A stretch of 64,000 nucleotides of DNA from Antedon mediterranea (lineage: Eukaryota > Echinodermata > Crinoidea > Comatulida > Antedonidae), in contig NC_092671.1 of assembly GCF_964355755.1 (NCBI RefSeq), positions 3,359,001-3,423,000 of the forward strand, read 5' to 3'. Made by a program: the position numbers and the translations under genes. A model generated the notes under the pieces. It saw only the letters and a program-made list of their open reading frames with translations, was not told the origin of the DNA and did no database searches. This document shows, piece after piece, positions 31,301 to 42,117 of the stretch. Each line of letters begins with the position of its first letter. The first letter of the stretch is position 1.

Positions 31301-34300
31301 GAAGCTTGTATTAAGTGCTGAAAACATAGGTGAGAACACAGAATCTTTATGAGCGTTTATCAATTTTTGTTTCAAAATTCACAACTTTATTACAAGTACA
31401 AAATAACCTATTCAAAATCTGATTTTATTAATCTTCATTGTTCATGTTTTTGGGGAACAATACATTTTTAAAGTATTCAACAAATATTTATTTTTACCAC
31501 AGGTATGCAGGTGGATTCGCTTGAAAACAGCAACCAGCACGATAAGTACTCATTACCCGATTACTCACTGTCCAACTGGAATGAAACTAAACTTCATTGG
31601 AATGACCCAATTGAGAAATTTACCCTACCGAAACACTTCTTTCAGTTCACTGAGCCTGGTGAGTTACAACTAATTTCCATCTTTTTAAACTTTGACATAT
31701 ACACCAATTTCACATTAATTAACCACCGTCTGAACCCATGGTTAAATCAATGAATATGAATTTATTATTGAAAATGACATAATTAAAAGTATGACATCGT
31801 TAAAAGTATGACATCATTAAAGTATGACATCATTAAAGTATGACATCATTAAAAGTATGACATCATTAAAAGTATGACATCATTAAAAGTATGACATCAT
31901 TAAAAGTTTGATATAGGATGAACAATATGTAATCTTATGGCTTGTCTCACTTTTATTAAAAAGTGACATAATGATGTAATTTAATACTTTAAAATTGTTA
32001 CTAAAATTATATTGACAAGTTTAATTTTTCTTTTAGGTAAAACATCGTCTTTGGTGGCCACAATGTACAACACACTTCCTGATATGATTCCGGAAGTTGG
32101 AACTCAAGAGTGAGTTTTTGTTTTTAATTTTTTATTAACCATGTGAATGAAAGCTTATAGAATATATCTGGCTATTAATAATAAATAATAATAGTTGTCT
32201 TATATAGCGCCTAATACAATGTTTGTAAGCTAAGCTTTACACATAAAAATGATCCATTAAATATCCTAAGATAACCAAAAAAAGCCGAGGAACCATTTAC
32301 ACCTCTCTGTTCTCCAGCACTTTGAAGCTCCCATATGAGAGCTCGCCGGAAAAATATTCACAGGAGCTAGAGGGAAAAGGCATCTGTCTACCCTACCAAA
32401 ATAAGAAGAAAAAAAACAATGTTTGCTACATCTTTGTTCCCACTTTGAAGTAATGCAAGAATGTAAGCACGCCGCAAGTAAATTGACCAATCACAAGCAA
32501 TGGATTATCCAAACTCGCTTTGTCATAAGTAGTTTAATTAAAGAGTTGCCGTTTTCTTTTAATTTTGCAGTGTTAAAGGCTTAGATGGTAAACCAGTGAA
32601 AATCAATAGTAGGGTAGCATCGCTGTCGGTTGACCCACCTCTGCGGATGGACTTGTACAACCCAATCAGAATTGTTTTTGCACACATTGCGGTACGTACA
32701 CATTCAATATTGTTTTATCAATCAATTCAACAATCAGTGATCATTCATAGCGCTATCAAAAATAAAAATTCATTCAGTTTTTAAAAGTGACTTGAAATTG
32801 TCTAAAGATGTTGAGTGTCTAATATGCAGTACTGAAAGTCCTATCTCCCCAACTACCTTAACCACATATATTTAGTGTTTAATTATAATTTATGATTGAT
32901 ATTATTTTAGCCTGTGAATAAATCTTCACATGAAGAAGTAGCTTGTTCATTTTGGAATCATAGCGCACCGTAAGTGTTATAATTTATTCATCATATTAAT
33001 TACTACTATCATTATCCACTTAAGGCTTTTAAGCCTTAAAAATAAGGATAAATAAAAGCAAATTTGATAGGCCATTACATAGTTTTTATCAAGTTGATCA
33101 CTTTTTCCCAATGCACAAAAACATATCAAGTTCCAGGCACACTTCCGGTTGACTATATTATCTTTCTTTCCATTATGATTTTGTCAGGTAAAACATTTTG
33201 TGACATTAAGATGTCCGCTATAAAAAAACAAAAAACTATCAAATCATTTTTTCAGGGAAACAATATATCTCTAATAGTTCTACTTTCTTAAATGATATCA
33301 ATTGTAAGAGTACTGTCATTTATTGCCAATATTATTCACTTTTCTAATTGGTTTGTTTTAGAAATACGACAAATGGTGCGTGGGATACCCGTGGCTGCGA
33401 AGTTGTTTCGACTAATGAGACAATTACGATATGTCATGTTTATCACATGACCAGTTTCGCCATCATCATTAAACCAATTTTTGAGGAGGTGAGACATTTT
33501 ACTTAATTGTTTATTACTTTTGTATATTTTTAGTTTAATTTAGCTTTATTATGTAAGATATGACATTTCCAATTTTTTTTTTATTCTCGAAGTCAAGTGA
33601 GAAAAGAGTAAAAAAAAAGTATATCTCAGAGCAAACGTAATGTCTATGTATATTTAACATGCAAATGACCATAAAAGAAAGTAATTTCCCACTGATGAAT
33701 GAATGAATAAAGGGATTTTAGCTGTTGGGGAAAAGTGAATTTGATTGGTTGAAAAATTTTAAAATGTGATAATTTGACTTTTTGCGTACATTCGATTTAC
33801 TAGGAGGAAGAATCTGACGAGGGCAACCTTCAATGGATGGCAAGAATCCTATCAGTTTTTTCAATTTCTTTTCTCGGAGTGTACTTATTTTATCTTGTAT
33901 GTGCCAAGTAAGTCAATAAACATCTTTCTTCTAGTAATACACACTATTGTGATATGCTAAGCTATCAGTAATTATTATTAATAATAATATTTATTCGGCA
34001 AAAGTTCATAAAGTACATTTTACAATTCATCTTGCCAGGAGCAAGTAATAGGCATGAGCCCAAACAGAAAACTGCTCTTACTCCATCATTACTTATAAAT
34101 ACAAAAATAACAAAACTAAGTAGCACAAATTAAGTCAAAATAAAACAAAACAAAGTTATAATGAGATACACCAATTAAAAATAAGCTGCATTGAATAAAC
34201 AATATAAACAATTACAACTTAATATTTTGAGATCAAATGTTTGATGAGTTGGGCTTTAAAATCTGAAATTGTAGCACATTGTTTAATTTCATTGGGAAGT

Positions 34301-37300
34301 TGCTCCCATAATCTAGGGAAAATAACAAACGATGAATTTAAAAATGTATTGGTCTTTGCCTTCCAATGTATTAACCGCCCTTCACACCTCTCACTTGATC
34401 TCACAAACTCATTAAAGGATGATGGACAGAGGCCATGCATTATTTTAAAACCTAATGTGAGTCTATACACTTTAAATATATCTTCAATACTTAAAATATT
34501 TAGGGTCTTTAACCTATATAAATATGAAGTGTCCCAATTTCCTTCTTTTCTGTACATAATTATTCTAGTGGCCTATCTCTGAACCCTTTCAAGTCTATAC
34601 ATATGAGATATTTCAGTAGGTGCCCACATACAACAACAGTAAGTCACAACAGGTAGTATTAGTGCTTTGTAAAGATTAAATATTGAGTAATATTAAAGTT
34701 GACTTTCCCAATACTCTGAATGAGTCAGTGGGATGAAAACTGGAAGCATCTCCCAATAACAGACTTTTCTTGAGGTCCAAAAGGTTCCAAATTATTTTTT
34801 TTATCATTAAAAACACATTTAGTATACCACGCCTGATTGATATTATACTTACCTATACAGTAGTTTAGCATCTATATTTACATATTTTTATTATATATGT
34901 AATTTTGCTTTTACAGTACAGTACAGACTATTACAGTCTCCATATCTTTTTCTCAAATAATGATTATTGTGTCCAATATGCTCTATTTCATATTGGGTGT
35001 GTTTTTTAACTTTATGTATTTGCCTTTTTTTTTTTTCAGGCGTCTACGAGTTATTCTACACACCATACACATCAACCTCTGTGTTGCTGTTATTTTTGCA
35101 TTACTGTCCCTGGCTGGTTCTGGGGATATCAAAGATGCATGGGTAAATATACTAACATAATGTAGTCAGAAATTGATAATGCTGTAATAAATTACAGGGC
35201 GACTTATGTTATTGGGTGAATTTAATTGATAATTATTACAAGAAATTACCTACAGTTCCCATATAAAGTTTTAAAAATTTAGATCACTTTGTCAAATAAT
35301 TTAAATAGAACACCTATAACGAACAAGGGGGCACTGTTATAACCCTACTGCCAACCCCTATTCAGGTGACCCCCTTAAGGAGACTTTGGTTCCAAGGTGT
35401 CCACTTATTAGGGGTTTTACTGATGTTTTAATCAATTCTTTAATATTTCAATAATGTTTCATTTTTCTTAACAGGGAGACTGTATGTTATCTGGCTGTTT
35501 AATCCACTACTTCAACACAGTCATTATGCTTTGGCTGTTCATAGAGGCTTTTCAGCTTTTTACTGATCTCACAGAGAGCTTAGAGATCCAGGACGAGGAT
35601 GATGATGAGGATGAGCCTCCATTCCAAGAACGGGTCAAATACTATATTCTCTTTGGATGGGGTAAGTGTTTTAAATGGCCTGGATGTTTTATTAGGTGTT
35701 TAAATAGATAATTTTCATAAATTCTATATGACAATCTGTCAAGCAAAAATAGCATTTATTTGATAATTTAATAACAATGATTGTAAAGTTCAATTTAAAG
35801 CACAAAATGCATGGCACCTCTAAGAGCTGAACAATCAACAGAAAAAGATTAATATTTTAAAGCATTACAACATAAAGAAAAGCCATTTTATTCATTAGAA
35901 AATAAATCTGTTAGAATGTGGATGAAAGTTGGGAGCCATTTTAGTAGTGTCAGACAGCCTTTCAAAAAACAGATATCTACAAAGCAATACAACTTTTTTT
36001 TAAACAAAATAATTTTTAAAAATGAATGTTGTTGCTTAACCATACCTTGATGCTAAGGTGAATGTTAATAAAATTGTGAATTTGAATTTGTACTATTTTT
36101 CGAATGTGTTTACTGAATATTTGAAATGGATAATTTCTGAGTAATAGTTTCTAATATATAATAATAATCATGTTTTTATTCAGGAGTACCGTTCCTAAAT
36201 GTGGGTGTTGCGTTTGGTTTCTCTCCTGATGCCTATATTGAACAAGAGGCTGGCTTGTAAGTAGATTTTTCATGCATTATTATACATCATAAATTAGATA
36301 GTATATTATATATGAAAAAAAATATTAAAGATGTCAAATTCCAAAAAAATAAAAATAAAAAGACTTCGAAAAAAAGTGGGTCATTTTGAAGTATCATAAT
36401 AGTTATTAACTTTCACCAAAAATTAGTCAAAAAAAAAATCATTTAACTGAAATACAGACGTTTTTTGGTTAAAAAAATAACTTTGACTTCCAGTCAAAGT
36501 TTTCGATCAAAACATATCTTATAATACAATGCGCTAATTTGGCTACTCTGTATGCATAATCATAAAACTTCCTAGCGATCTGTGTGAAAACACCTTCACA
36601 ACCGTGACGAGTTGTAAACAATCCTAATTAGCATCATGCATAATGTATACTCATGGTTTGAAATCTTTGTTTACTTTCGCTCGCGACTATTTCCAGACGA
36701 AATGTAATCAAATTAATTTAGCTGTTAATTACGTAAAATTGTTGTTTTTGGTTCGAATTTTCGACTTAAAGTGAATAACTTTAATATTACTTTGATATGG
36801 CCAATTAAAATTTAGTATATTTTGACCTTCATTTTTTTGTGTTTCAAGGGACAATACATCTTTAATAACTCATGTGTCAGAAACTCATAACTATACTTTC
36901 AGCCACCAAATTTAATTATTTATTGTGCAGAACCAACCAAATTCGAATGTGGGGGTGGGCTAAATTTTTACAAATACAATGCAAGAGAGAACATTTAGGT
37001 CAAGCAATTTAATTCATTAGCACCCCATATTCAAGAAACTTATTTTTTATGAAAATATTTAATTTTTATTTTACAAATTATATTTAGCTGTTGGCTTGAT
37101 AATTCAAACTTCTTATGGTGTGCGTTTGTCGGACCATTAGGGTTCTTTGGATTGGTAAGTAATCACGTACCATACTTTATCTGATCATGTTATGGGTTCA
37201 TGCTTTTTCTCATAGACCACTGAATCACATGTATAAATCATGTGACCTCCAGGACAGGCTTATATCCAAGTCAGTAGGGTGTTGTATTGTGTTGATAATT

Positions 37301-40031
37301 ATACATTTTTAAATTTTTCCACTGCTGAAAAATTGTTAAAAACCAGATGCTTATTTATTAATGAAATAAATGTTGTCGAGAGGTCAATCTAAACTGGTTG
37401 ATAGTGTGTTGTTATTTAACATTCTTACAAAAGTCAAAAAATTAATATACAGAAACTTAAAACAAAAGTAATAATGCCCATGTTTTTAGAAAAGATCAGA
37501 TTGGTTAATAAATTATATCATATCATATCATATCATTTATTTCGCCAATATACAGAACAGTACAAAAAAAAAAAACAATACAAAAGTAAGTCAATGAGGC
37601 CGGATAACCTAAAAGTTATAAATAAAAATAACCGTCGAGAGGCTCTCCACATCGAAATACTTACATAAAATGAATAATACATGGATTCTATTAAAATTGA
37701 TACAAAAACTCTTTAGCACTCTGTATAATCAGAAATAGTGACACTGTGGCTTTGTGGTTGACATTCTTGCTTACCAATCCCAGGGTCTATGGTGTAAGTC
37801 TGTTTACAATTTTAGGATTTTGGTGATAATACAGGGTCACATTGTTGGTATGAAAATAAAACAATAACAGTTTATTGTATCTTATTAAAAAATTAAAAAA
37901 AAAAAAATTAATTAATTCAATGTATCTAAATATCTAAGTTAAATTTATTTATTTGTTATATTGCAGTGTACCTTATACATGCTATATCGGATGCTAAGAG
38001 ACATTGATGAGCAAGTTTATAGAGAAGATAGAACAACAATATTTAAGTAAGTGTTACAATTGAGATTTAGAGTATCTTAATAGCACAGAGTGTTACCAGA
38101 CATATAAAAATTGCAATGCTAATTTTTCTGTCCATTTTACACTTACTCGTTTTGATTTAGCTTTTTGCTTATTTTATTTTTGTATCTCCATTGAGATCCA
38201 GCTACTGATACCCACAGCATTGTCATTTTCTCAGTAATTTGCCTTTGAATTATGAAATGAAAAATTAATTAATGTAAAATATTATTATGTTCAAATTTGT
38301 TGTTTTTTCGACAGATCTAGTTACTTTGGAACATGGACTTTACAGATATATTTCTTGATCACATGGGGTGTGGGTCTAGTTGGAATATATGGTCTTTATC
38401 TCTATGCCCTCTACTTATTTGTACTTGCAATGTCATGCTTGGTAAGTTTGAAACAATATTTTATTCATCATTTAAAACAATTTAATACATTTCTGTACTT
38501 GTGAGGGTTTAGCATTATTGCAAAAAAGTAGCTGTTTTTGGCTATTTTAAATGTAAAGCTCTGTCTACACTATCAAACTAGTTTGACAAAAAAAGTGTGA
38601 TGTACCTAAATATGGTGGTGGTATGCCCAAATACGGTAGTGATATGACATCATGTCCATATATGGGCACATCACATTGAGTTTGATAGTGTAGACAGAGC
38701 TTTAGAGAATAATCCGTATCTTGCCGCCTACTGGAGTGAATAGTGTCCCCTCAATAGAGCTGTCCCCTGGATAGGGTTTGACCGTAGTGTTTACAAATAT
38801 ATTGCCTATCGTTCATTTCATTGGAAAGTGTCCCCATAATAAAGGTTTATGAAAGGAGGGGTTTCACTGTACTTAAGCTCTGTCTACACTATCAAACTAG
38901 TTTAAAAAAAAAAGTGTGATGTTGCCTAAATATTGTAGTGATAAGCCCAAATATGGTACTGATTTGACATCGTCATGTCCATATATGGGCACATCACATT
39001 TTTTTTGTTAACATAAAGTTTGATAGTGTGGACAGAGCTTTATATGACATTTTCTATAATGGATGTCCTTTTTGTCTTTATTCAGGGTATTGTCACATTT
39101 ATCGTTCATGCACTTTTAAACACAGAAGTACGGTTATTATTAGGCTTGAGGAATCCAGACAAAACGTTGACACCTATTGAAAAGATTCATTTGGTTAGTA
39201 AAATTATATTGCATAAAAATTAAATTTATCTCTTCATATTTTAATATATTATTAAGCTATTAAAAGTTAATGAGATAATAAAACATTGTTATTGTGGTAT
39301 AATAATTAAATTTTCAAAAATATAGGTAAGAGTTTATAATTTAAGTTTACATTAAAAACCTATTAAGTGGTGTTATTATCTCTATATCGAATAACATATA
39401 GTTAGAAATTTGTAACACTTTAAAGATGTATTGTCCCCCAAAAACATGAAAAATGAAGATTAATTAAATCAGACTTTGAATACCTTATTTTGTAGTTAAT
39501 ATAAAGTTAATTACATCCGTAGAAAAAAAAACGAAAAAAAATAATGTTTTCACTTGTAAAATGACAAAATAAATGATTAAATTCAACCAAAAATCCATTG
39601 GCTGGCAGCCAATTTGACCATTTTTTGCTTTAAATTACATTTTTTTCAGGTAAATACACTTTTTTTAGACCCAATTTTTGGTCAAAGTGGATAACATTAA
39701 AATGGAATATTCAACAAAATTTGTTTTAAGAATTATTTTTTCAGGACAATACATCTTTAAACCGAGCATGTTCATTTCAACCACAATATACTATTTTTAA
39801 TAATGTTAAATAAATCATTTGGGTTTTTTTATCAATAGCCACCGGAATTTGATGACGTTCGGTACATAAAACCAACTTGTAAGTATTTTTTGTAAAATAA
39901 TAAACGCTTGTTTTATGAACAAAAAGTAGCAGGTCTAATAGATTATGGAACGCCAAACATGCCTACGAAGATTCCAATATACACTATATATATATGTTTT
40001 TTTTTTATTTGTTTTTACAGATATTCCTTGA
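15351..40031 (+). CDS. Adhesion G-protein-coupled receptor with six LamG-like and two EGF domains (5' end missing)
   Basis: At least 44 exons, all with compatible phases, give about 2,222 residues and end at TGA 40029-40031. Order: Thr-rich stalk, LamG-like 1, EGF 1 and 2, short linker, LamG-like 2-6, GAIN-type region with GPS, seven-transmembrane domain, short cytoplasmic tail of about 17 residues. Coding segments of the C-terminal half: 29466-29581, 29992-30180, 30730-30798, 31212-31329, 31503-31658, 32037-32109, 32571-32691, 32911-32969, 33362-33488, 33804-33907, 35040-35142, 35475-35661, 36184-36256, 37088-37154, 37967-38046, 38315-38441, 39086-39193, 39839-39878 and 40021-40031; N-terminal exons are listed in the domain entries. 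Role by family: surface receptor whose ectodomain binds matrix or glycans and whose tethered peptide activates the 7TM part. The signal peptide exon was not identified. I cannot name a vertebrate orthologue, and the ectodomain architecture may be lineage-specific. A poly(A) signal is near 40073. Confidence 0.93.
16770..16865 (+). mobile_element. tRNA-derived SINE-like element
   Basis: Contains TGCTAGTGATCTGGAG followed by the B-box-like GGGTTCGAGTCCCACTCGAG. The same arrangement occurs at 51905-52060. Lies in a receptor intron. Confidence 0.6.
16967..18350 (+). other. Adhesion GPCR: LamG/pentraxin-like domain 1
   Basis: Exons 16967-17323, 17574-17737 and 18143-18350. Shares with the later copies a Cys-x(4-5)-Cys module (CTLDPAMCESGLAIGLFVKV), a sandwich-strand segment YILSSGYGN, LWTSIVNDT, and a final TLGARIVDG...DEMQIMQLF strand. 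This is the concanavalin A-like lectin/LamG fold, probable glycan or matrix binding. It lies before the EGF pair, unlike copies 2-6. Confidence 0.85.
17812..18014. mobile_element. Foldback element with ACTCAGATAGC / CGACGAGACGAG motifs
   Basis: A GC-richer island in an AT-rich receptor intron. Ends read GGCTTAAAGACCAACTCAG and GTTTGAGTTGGCCTC, and inside are several self-complementary copies of CGACTCGTCGG and CCGACGAGACGAGTCG. Non-coding, likely MITE. Confidence 0.75.
18459..19341 (+). other. Adhesion GPCR: two EGF-like domains
   Basis: Two phase 1-1 exons of equal length (114 nt): 18459-18572 (DDCRYVTCDNGICRD..FTCVCDIGYIGTLC) and 19228-19341 (DDCVNSLCLNGATCHD..YRCECEFGYDGDFC). Each has six Cys in EGF spacing. 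Only the second has D-x-D-D-C with N and aromatic positions suggesting calcium binding. Exon 19610-19669 (PTFNYSYVAIVSPEDLL) is a short linker to LamG-like domain 2. Confidence 0.93.
18770..18960. repeat. GC-rich inverted repeat in receptor intron
   Basis: CAGCCTGGCTGG at about 18799 and CCAGCCAGGCT at about 18938 are inverted, and the surrounding sequence is full of GGCCTAGGCC-type palindromic words. No coding content. Confidence 0.5.
20237..21335 (+). other. Adhesion GPCR: LamG-like domain 2
   Basis: Two exons, 20237-20611 and 21033-21335. Key segments: CLSRPDLCQNGFAASFWMKI, GIILHGG, HWINVGLTYS, FINGHQLS, and SDFVVWNRYLFPFE. Class 1-1 at both ends. Confidence 0.9.
21437..22684 (+). other. 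Adhesion GPCR: LamG-like domain 3
   Basis: Three exons, 21437-21655, 21823-22056 and 22436-22684. Key segments: CISDPFLCQDGVTLALWARI, HFIMSTGEQ, WIHLAISWR, LYKDGYIVS and FEELVFWERFVETWDA. Class 1-1. Confidence 0.9.
22944..24443 (+). other. Adhesion GPCR: LamG-like domain 4
   Basis: Four exons, 22944-23129, 23440-23557, 23870-23978 and 24179-24443. Key segments: CFTTPMDCSEGLSISMWVKL, VGYLLSAGRG (interrupted by a phase 2 intron), NIALTWSASAG, IYIDGK and LNLVVWDKYFFP. Confidence 0.9.
24809..26156 (+). other. Adhesion GPCR: LamG-like domain 5
   Basis: Three exons, 24809-25111, 25405-25598 and 25985-26156. Key segments: CPKRLTACENGFVLSIWLRL, HLWVSRIYNG, LGWTWSPNAGIDLFIDG and AYFDDVELEFP. An extra Cys pair (IDCIHSNKICWP) precedes the core. 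The end before GTTTGT at 26157 is a weak donor but is the only one that keeps phase. Confidence 0.88.
26373..28962 (+). other. Adhesion GPCR: LamG-like domain 6
   Basis: Four exons, 26373-26537, 26854-26995, 27581-27777 and 28765-28962. Key segments: CVSDPSRCTPSGVTLSIWVK, VGYILSSGAQ (phase 2 intron at the same place as in domain 4), WFNLAVSYSEAQG, LYIDGV and ASFDDFATFYKTF. Confidence 0.9.
28127..28635. mobile_element. ~500-bp TIR element with long perfect termini
   Basis: Terminal inverted repeats of about 45 bp start GGGAGGTTTCGCAACCTTAC at 28127 and end as its complement at 28635. TA dinucleotides flank both ends, as expected for a TA target-site duplication. The interior has no long open frame, so it is a non-autonomous DNA transposon, in the intron before 28765. 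Confidence 0.9.
30935..31150 (-). mobile_element. SINE-like repeat
   Basis: Shares GAAAACATACTCCCATAATG, CAGCTAGTAATCAG and GAGAGAGACAAAC..AACTA/AAGTA with 40725-40975. On the minus strand a B-box-like GGTTCGAATCC occurs. Partial starts of the same family appear at about 990-1050 and 10930-10990. Confidence 0.6.
31775..31915. repeat. 16/17-bp tandem repeat, about eight units
   Basis: Units of ATTAAA(A)GTATGACATC in the receptor intron between 31658 and 32037. Confidence 0.95.
33965..34830 (-). pseudogene. LINE (non-LTR retrotransposon) 3' fragment
   Basis: The minus strand 34219-34557 frame reads like the extreme C-terminus of a LINE reverse transcriptase: IFKVYRLTLGFKIMHGLCP, a degenerate RCEGRL..K...FLNSSF, then LWEQLPNEIKQCATISDFKA, the usual WN-x-LP-x-x-v...sFK end. 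A CCGAATAAATATTATTATT tail lies at about 33965-34000. 5' truncated and inserted antisense in a receptor intron. CR1/L2-like by this tail, but not certain. Confidence 0.8.
36320..36870. mobile_element. Family D TIR element (diverged copy)
   Basis: Right end GGGACAATACATCTTTAA matches the termini of the two better copies at 39418-39766 and 46405-46775; the left end ATTAAAGATGTCAAATTCC is degraded. Interior has no long frame. Confidence 0.6.
37495..37680 (-). mobile_element. LINE 3' tail fragment
   Basis: On the minus strand it reads ...TGTATATTGGCGAAATAAAT followed by ATGAT/ATATG microsatellite units (plus-strand TATCA repeats at 37515-37538), typical of a CR1-like 3' end. No reverse transcriptase remains. 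Confidence 0.5.
39418..39766. mobile_element. Family D TIR element
   Basis: Ends TTTAAAGATGTATTGTCCCC and AGGACAATACATCTTTAAA are inverted repeats about 350 bp apart; shares AAAAACATGAAAAATGAAG and CATTGGCTGGCAG with the copy at 46405-46775. Lies in the intron before the last two receptor exons. Confidence 0.85.
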
Positions 40032-42117
40032 TGCCAGGATCTGGACTGTAATCATATTCTATTTGTACTTTTTAATAAATTTACTAATATAATAATATAC
40101 ACATTTTTAAAATATATAATAAATATATCATTCTTGTCTTGTCTATATGTATTATGTACAGTGTATTGTTATTTACAGATATATTATATTCATATGGTAA
40201 ATTTAAATGTTTTTAATGTCGTTGTCTTTCAATGTATTTGTACTGTATTCTTTAGAAACTTATTGTATTTTATTAAACAGAATTAATTATTTTAAAAATA
40301 TTTATATGGTAAATTTAAATGTTTTAATGTTGTTAAACTAATAAAAAGCACTTTAATGTATTAGTACTGTATTCTTTAGAAACTTTATTAAAAAGAATAA
40401 ATTAGTTTTCAAAACTGCTAGAGCTATTATGAGTATAGCAAGTCACTTTTTAAATAATCAATATATTTATATGTTTATTATAATAAATTTTAACTTATAT
40501 TTTCTATTACATTATAAATATTTTACCAAAATAAATTTTAATATTTAATGTTTATCTTGACTTAAGTTGTTACTGATATAATTAAGTTTTGCAATCCAAT
40601 TTATATCGTCATATAGTATTCTCAGTAACATCATTGGTTACAGCGTCATTATCATCAGTAACTACCACCATCATTATCACAACAATCATCGTCATCATTT
40701 CATCCATCTTCATTTATTAATAATATTCTGGATTTATAAAGCGTATAATGTTATGAAACCTATAATCGTTGTACATATTATTACCCCGATCATGTTTTAA
40801 TCACGTATGGAAACATACTCCCACAATGCAGCTAGTAATCAGCGCAAAGTTGTGTCTGAGTCTTATCAGGTAGAGAGAGGCAAACGTAACTATCTTGCCA
40901 AAAGATACAAGCAATACGACTAGCGTTGGATTCGAACTCACGATCAGATGTCCAACGTCCATCCCATGGCCACTTCATCGTCAAATGACCATCGTCATCA
41001 TACCTGGAATCATCTGTTATAATATCCATAACAAATCAGTATCACCACGTCATCATTGTCATCGTCGTCGTCATCATTATCATTATCATCATTATTTCAC
41101 CAATCATTTTCAGAACCAGCAAATCCATGTCTTAACCAACGTCGTCACACAACTCATCATATAACTACTCTACTCTTACGCCTTCTTATTATTTCAATTA
41201 TTCGCATTAATGATCTGGTTGCTTATCATGTTGACATGAACAGATTACGTTGCAGTAAAGGGAGTTTTGCTCTTCAGTAAATGTAATTATAAAATCTCAG
41301 TAAATCTCATTCAATTCTCGTAATGTCAGTTTTATTGCCCATCATTAGTGCAGGCAACATCTATTCAATCAAGTACTGTACTTGAACATTAAATCCTTTA
41401 TTTTAGTCTCAGAAAACATTACAAATGTCTTCGATATTTTTCATTTTAATTTAATCAAACATGTATCACATATACAGTTATACAGTTCATTGTCAAACGA
41501 AAATTATAAATATTAAAGAATGTAATTCCGACATAAAACTAACGTTCTACTAAATATATCAATTAAATTTTAAATATTTTTAATTTTAAAATGTTATTAA
41601 ACATTTAGAAATACTGTATGTTGTACAAACGTGTTTACATGAAGCATAAAAAAACAAGTTGTTACGTAACTATGATGTATTGAACAAACATTTAGTTTAG
41701 CTGAGTGGGACCCAATCAAACCTGACCTGCAGGCCTAAAACAATAAATTGGATATTGTAGCACAGGGCTACCTTATTAGGCCTGTGAAAATATCGATAAC
41801 TGATAAATTGTTATTCATTAAATCTGTTTTTAGGATTAAAAAGTATAATAAAATACGTAATCATACTGATAAGTATTACGTTTTGCTGTATGTTATATGC
41901 AAAACGTGTAAGTCATACTAGGCCTATTATAGTTTTGATAGTTAATGTGTTAACGAAAAAAAAAAGTATCATTTGTTACGCTCCACATTATGTGACGTAA
42001 TAATAATAATAATATTGCGTTATAACAATAGCCGAGGTCGGTAGTCTTTGTGCACTTGAATTATCAATACTAATTACGTAATCTTCTCTTCACAATTGAT
42101 GTAATAAGACTCAAGTA
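40032..42117. other. Convergent intergenic region, adhesion GPCR / neurotrophin-like gene
   Basis: Contains the receptor 3' UTR with AATAAA near 40073, a diverged tandem duplication of about 120 bp (about 40190-40285 and 40305-40390, both with ATATGGTAAATTTAAATG), a SINE-like repeat at 40725-40975 related to 30935-31150, and CATCAT-rich low-complexity DNA around 40640-41100. No gene recognised. Confidence 0.65.

Larger units (their letters stand above)
29466..33488 (+). other. Adhesion GPCR: GAIN-type region and GPS
   Basis: Nine exons from 29466 to 33488. The last two encode the GPS: CSFWNHSAPN..NGAWDTRGC..TICHVYHMTSFA. The H-M-T triad fits the HL/M-S/T autoproteolysis consensus, with a Stachel-like TSFAIIIKP after the predicted cut. 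The usual second Cys of the CxC pair is Val here, leaving three of the four GPS cysteines. The upstream exons include IVFAHIA and RVASLSV segments typical of GAIN beta strands. Confidence 0.88.
33804..39193 (+). other. Adhesion GPCR: seven-transmembrane domain
   Basis: Eight exons. TM1 is in ARILSVFSISFLGVYLFYLV; TM2 in HINLCVAVIFALLSL; the conserved extracellular Cys and TM3 in GCLIHYFNTVIMLWLFIEAF; TM4 in FLNVGVAFGF; the ECL2 signature CWLDNSNFLWCAFVGP precedes TM5; TM6 in TLQIYFLITWGVGLVGIYGL; TM7 in LFVLAMSCLGIVTFIVHAL followed by NTEVR. The ICL2/TM4 region has an acidic run (IQDEDDDEDEPPFQ) that is unusual. Class B2 (adhesion) pattern. Confidence 0.93.

Noticed and set aside
34241-34582. 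113-codon plus-strand frame
   Set aside because: Antisense shadow of the LINE reverse transcriptase fragment on the minus strand.
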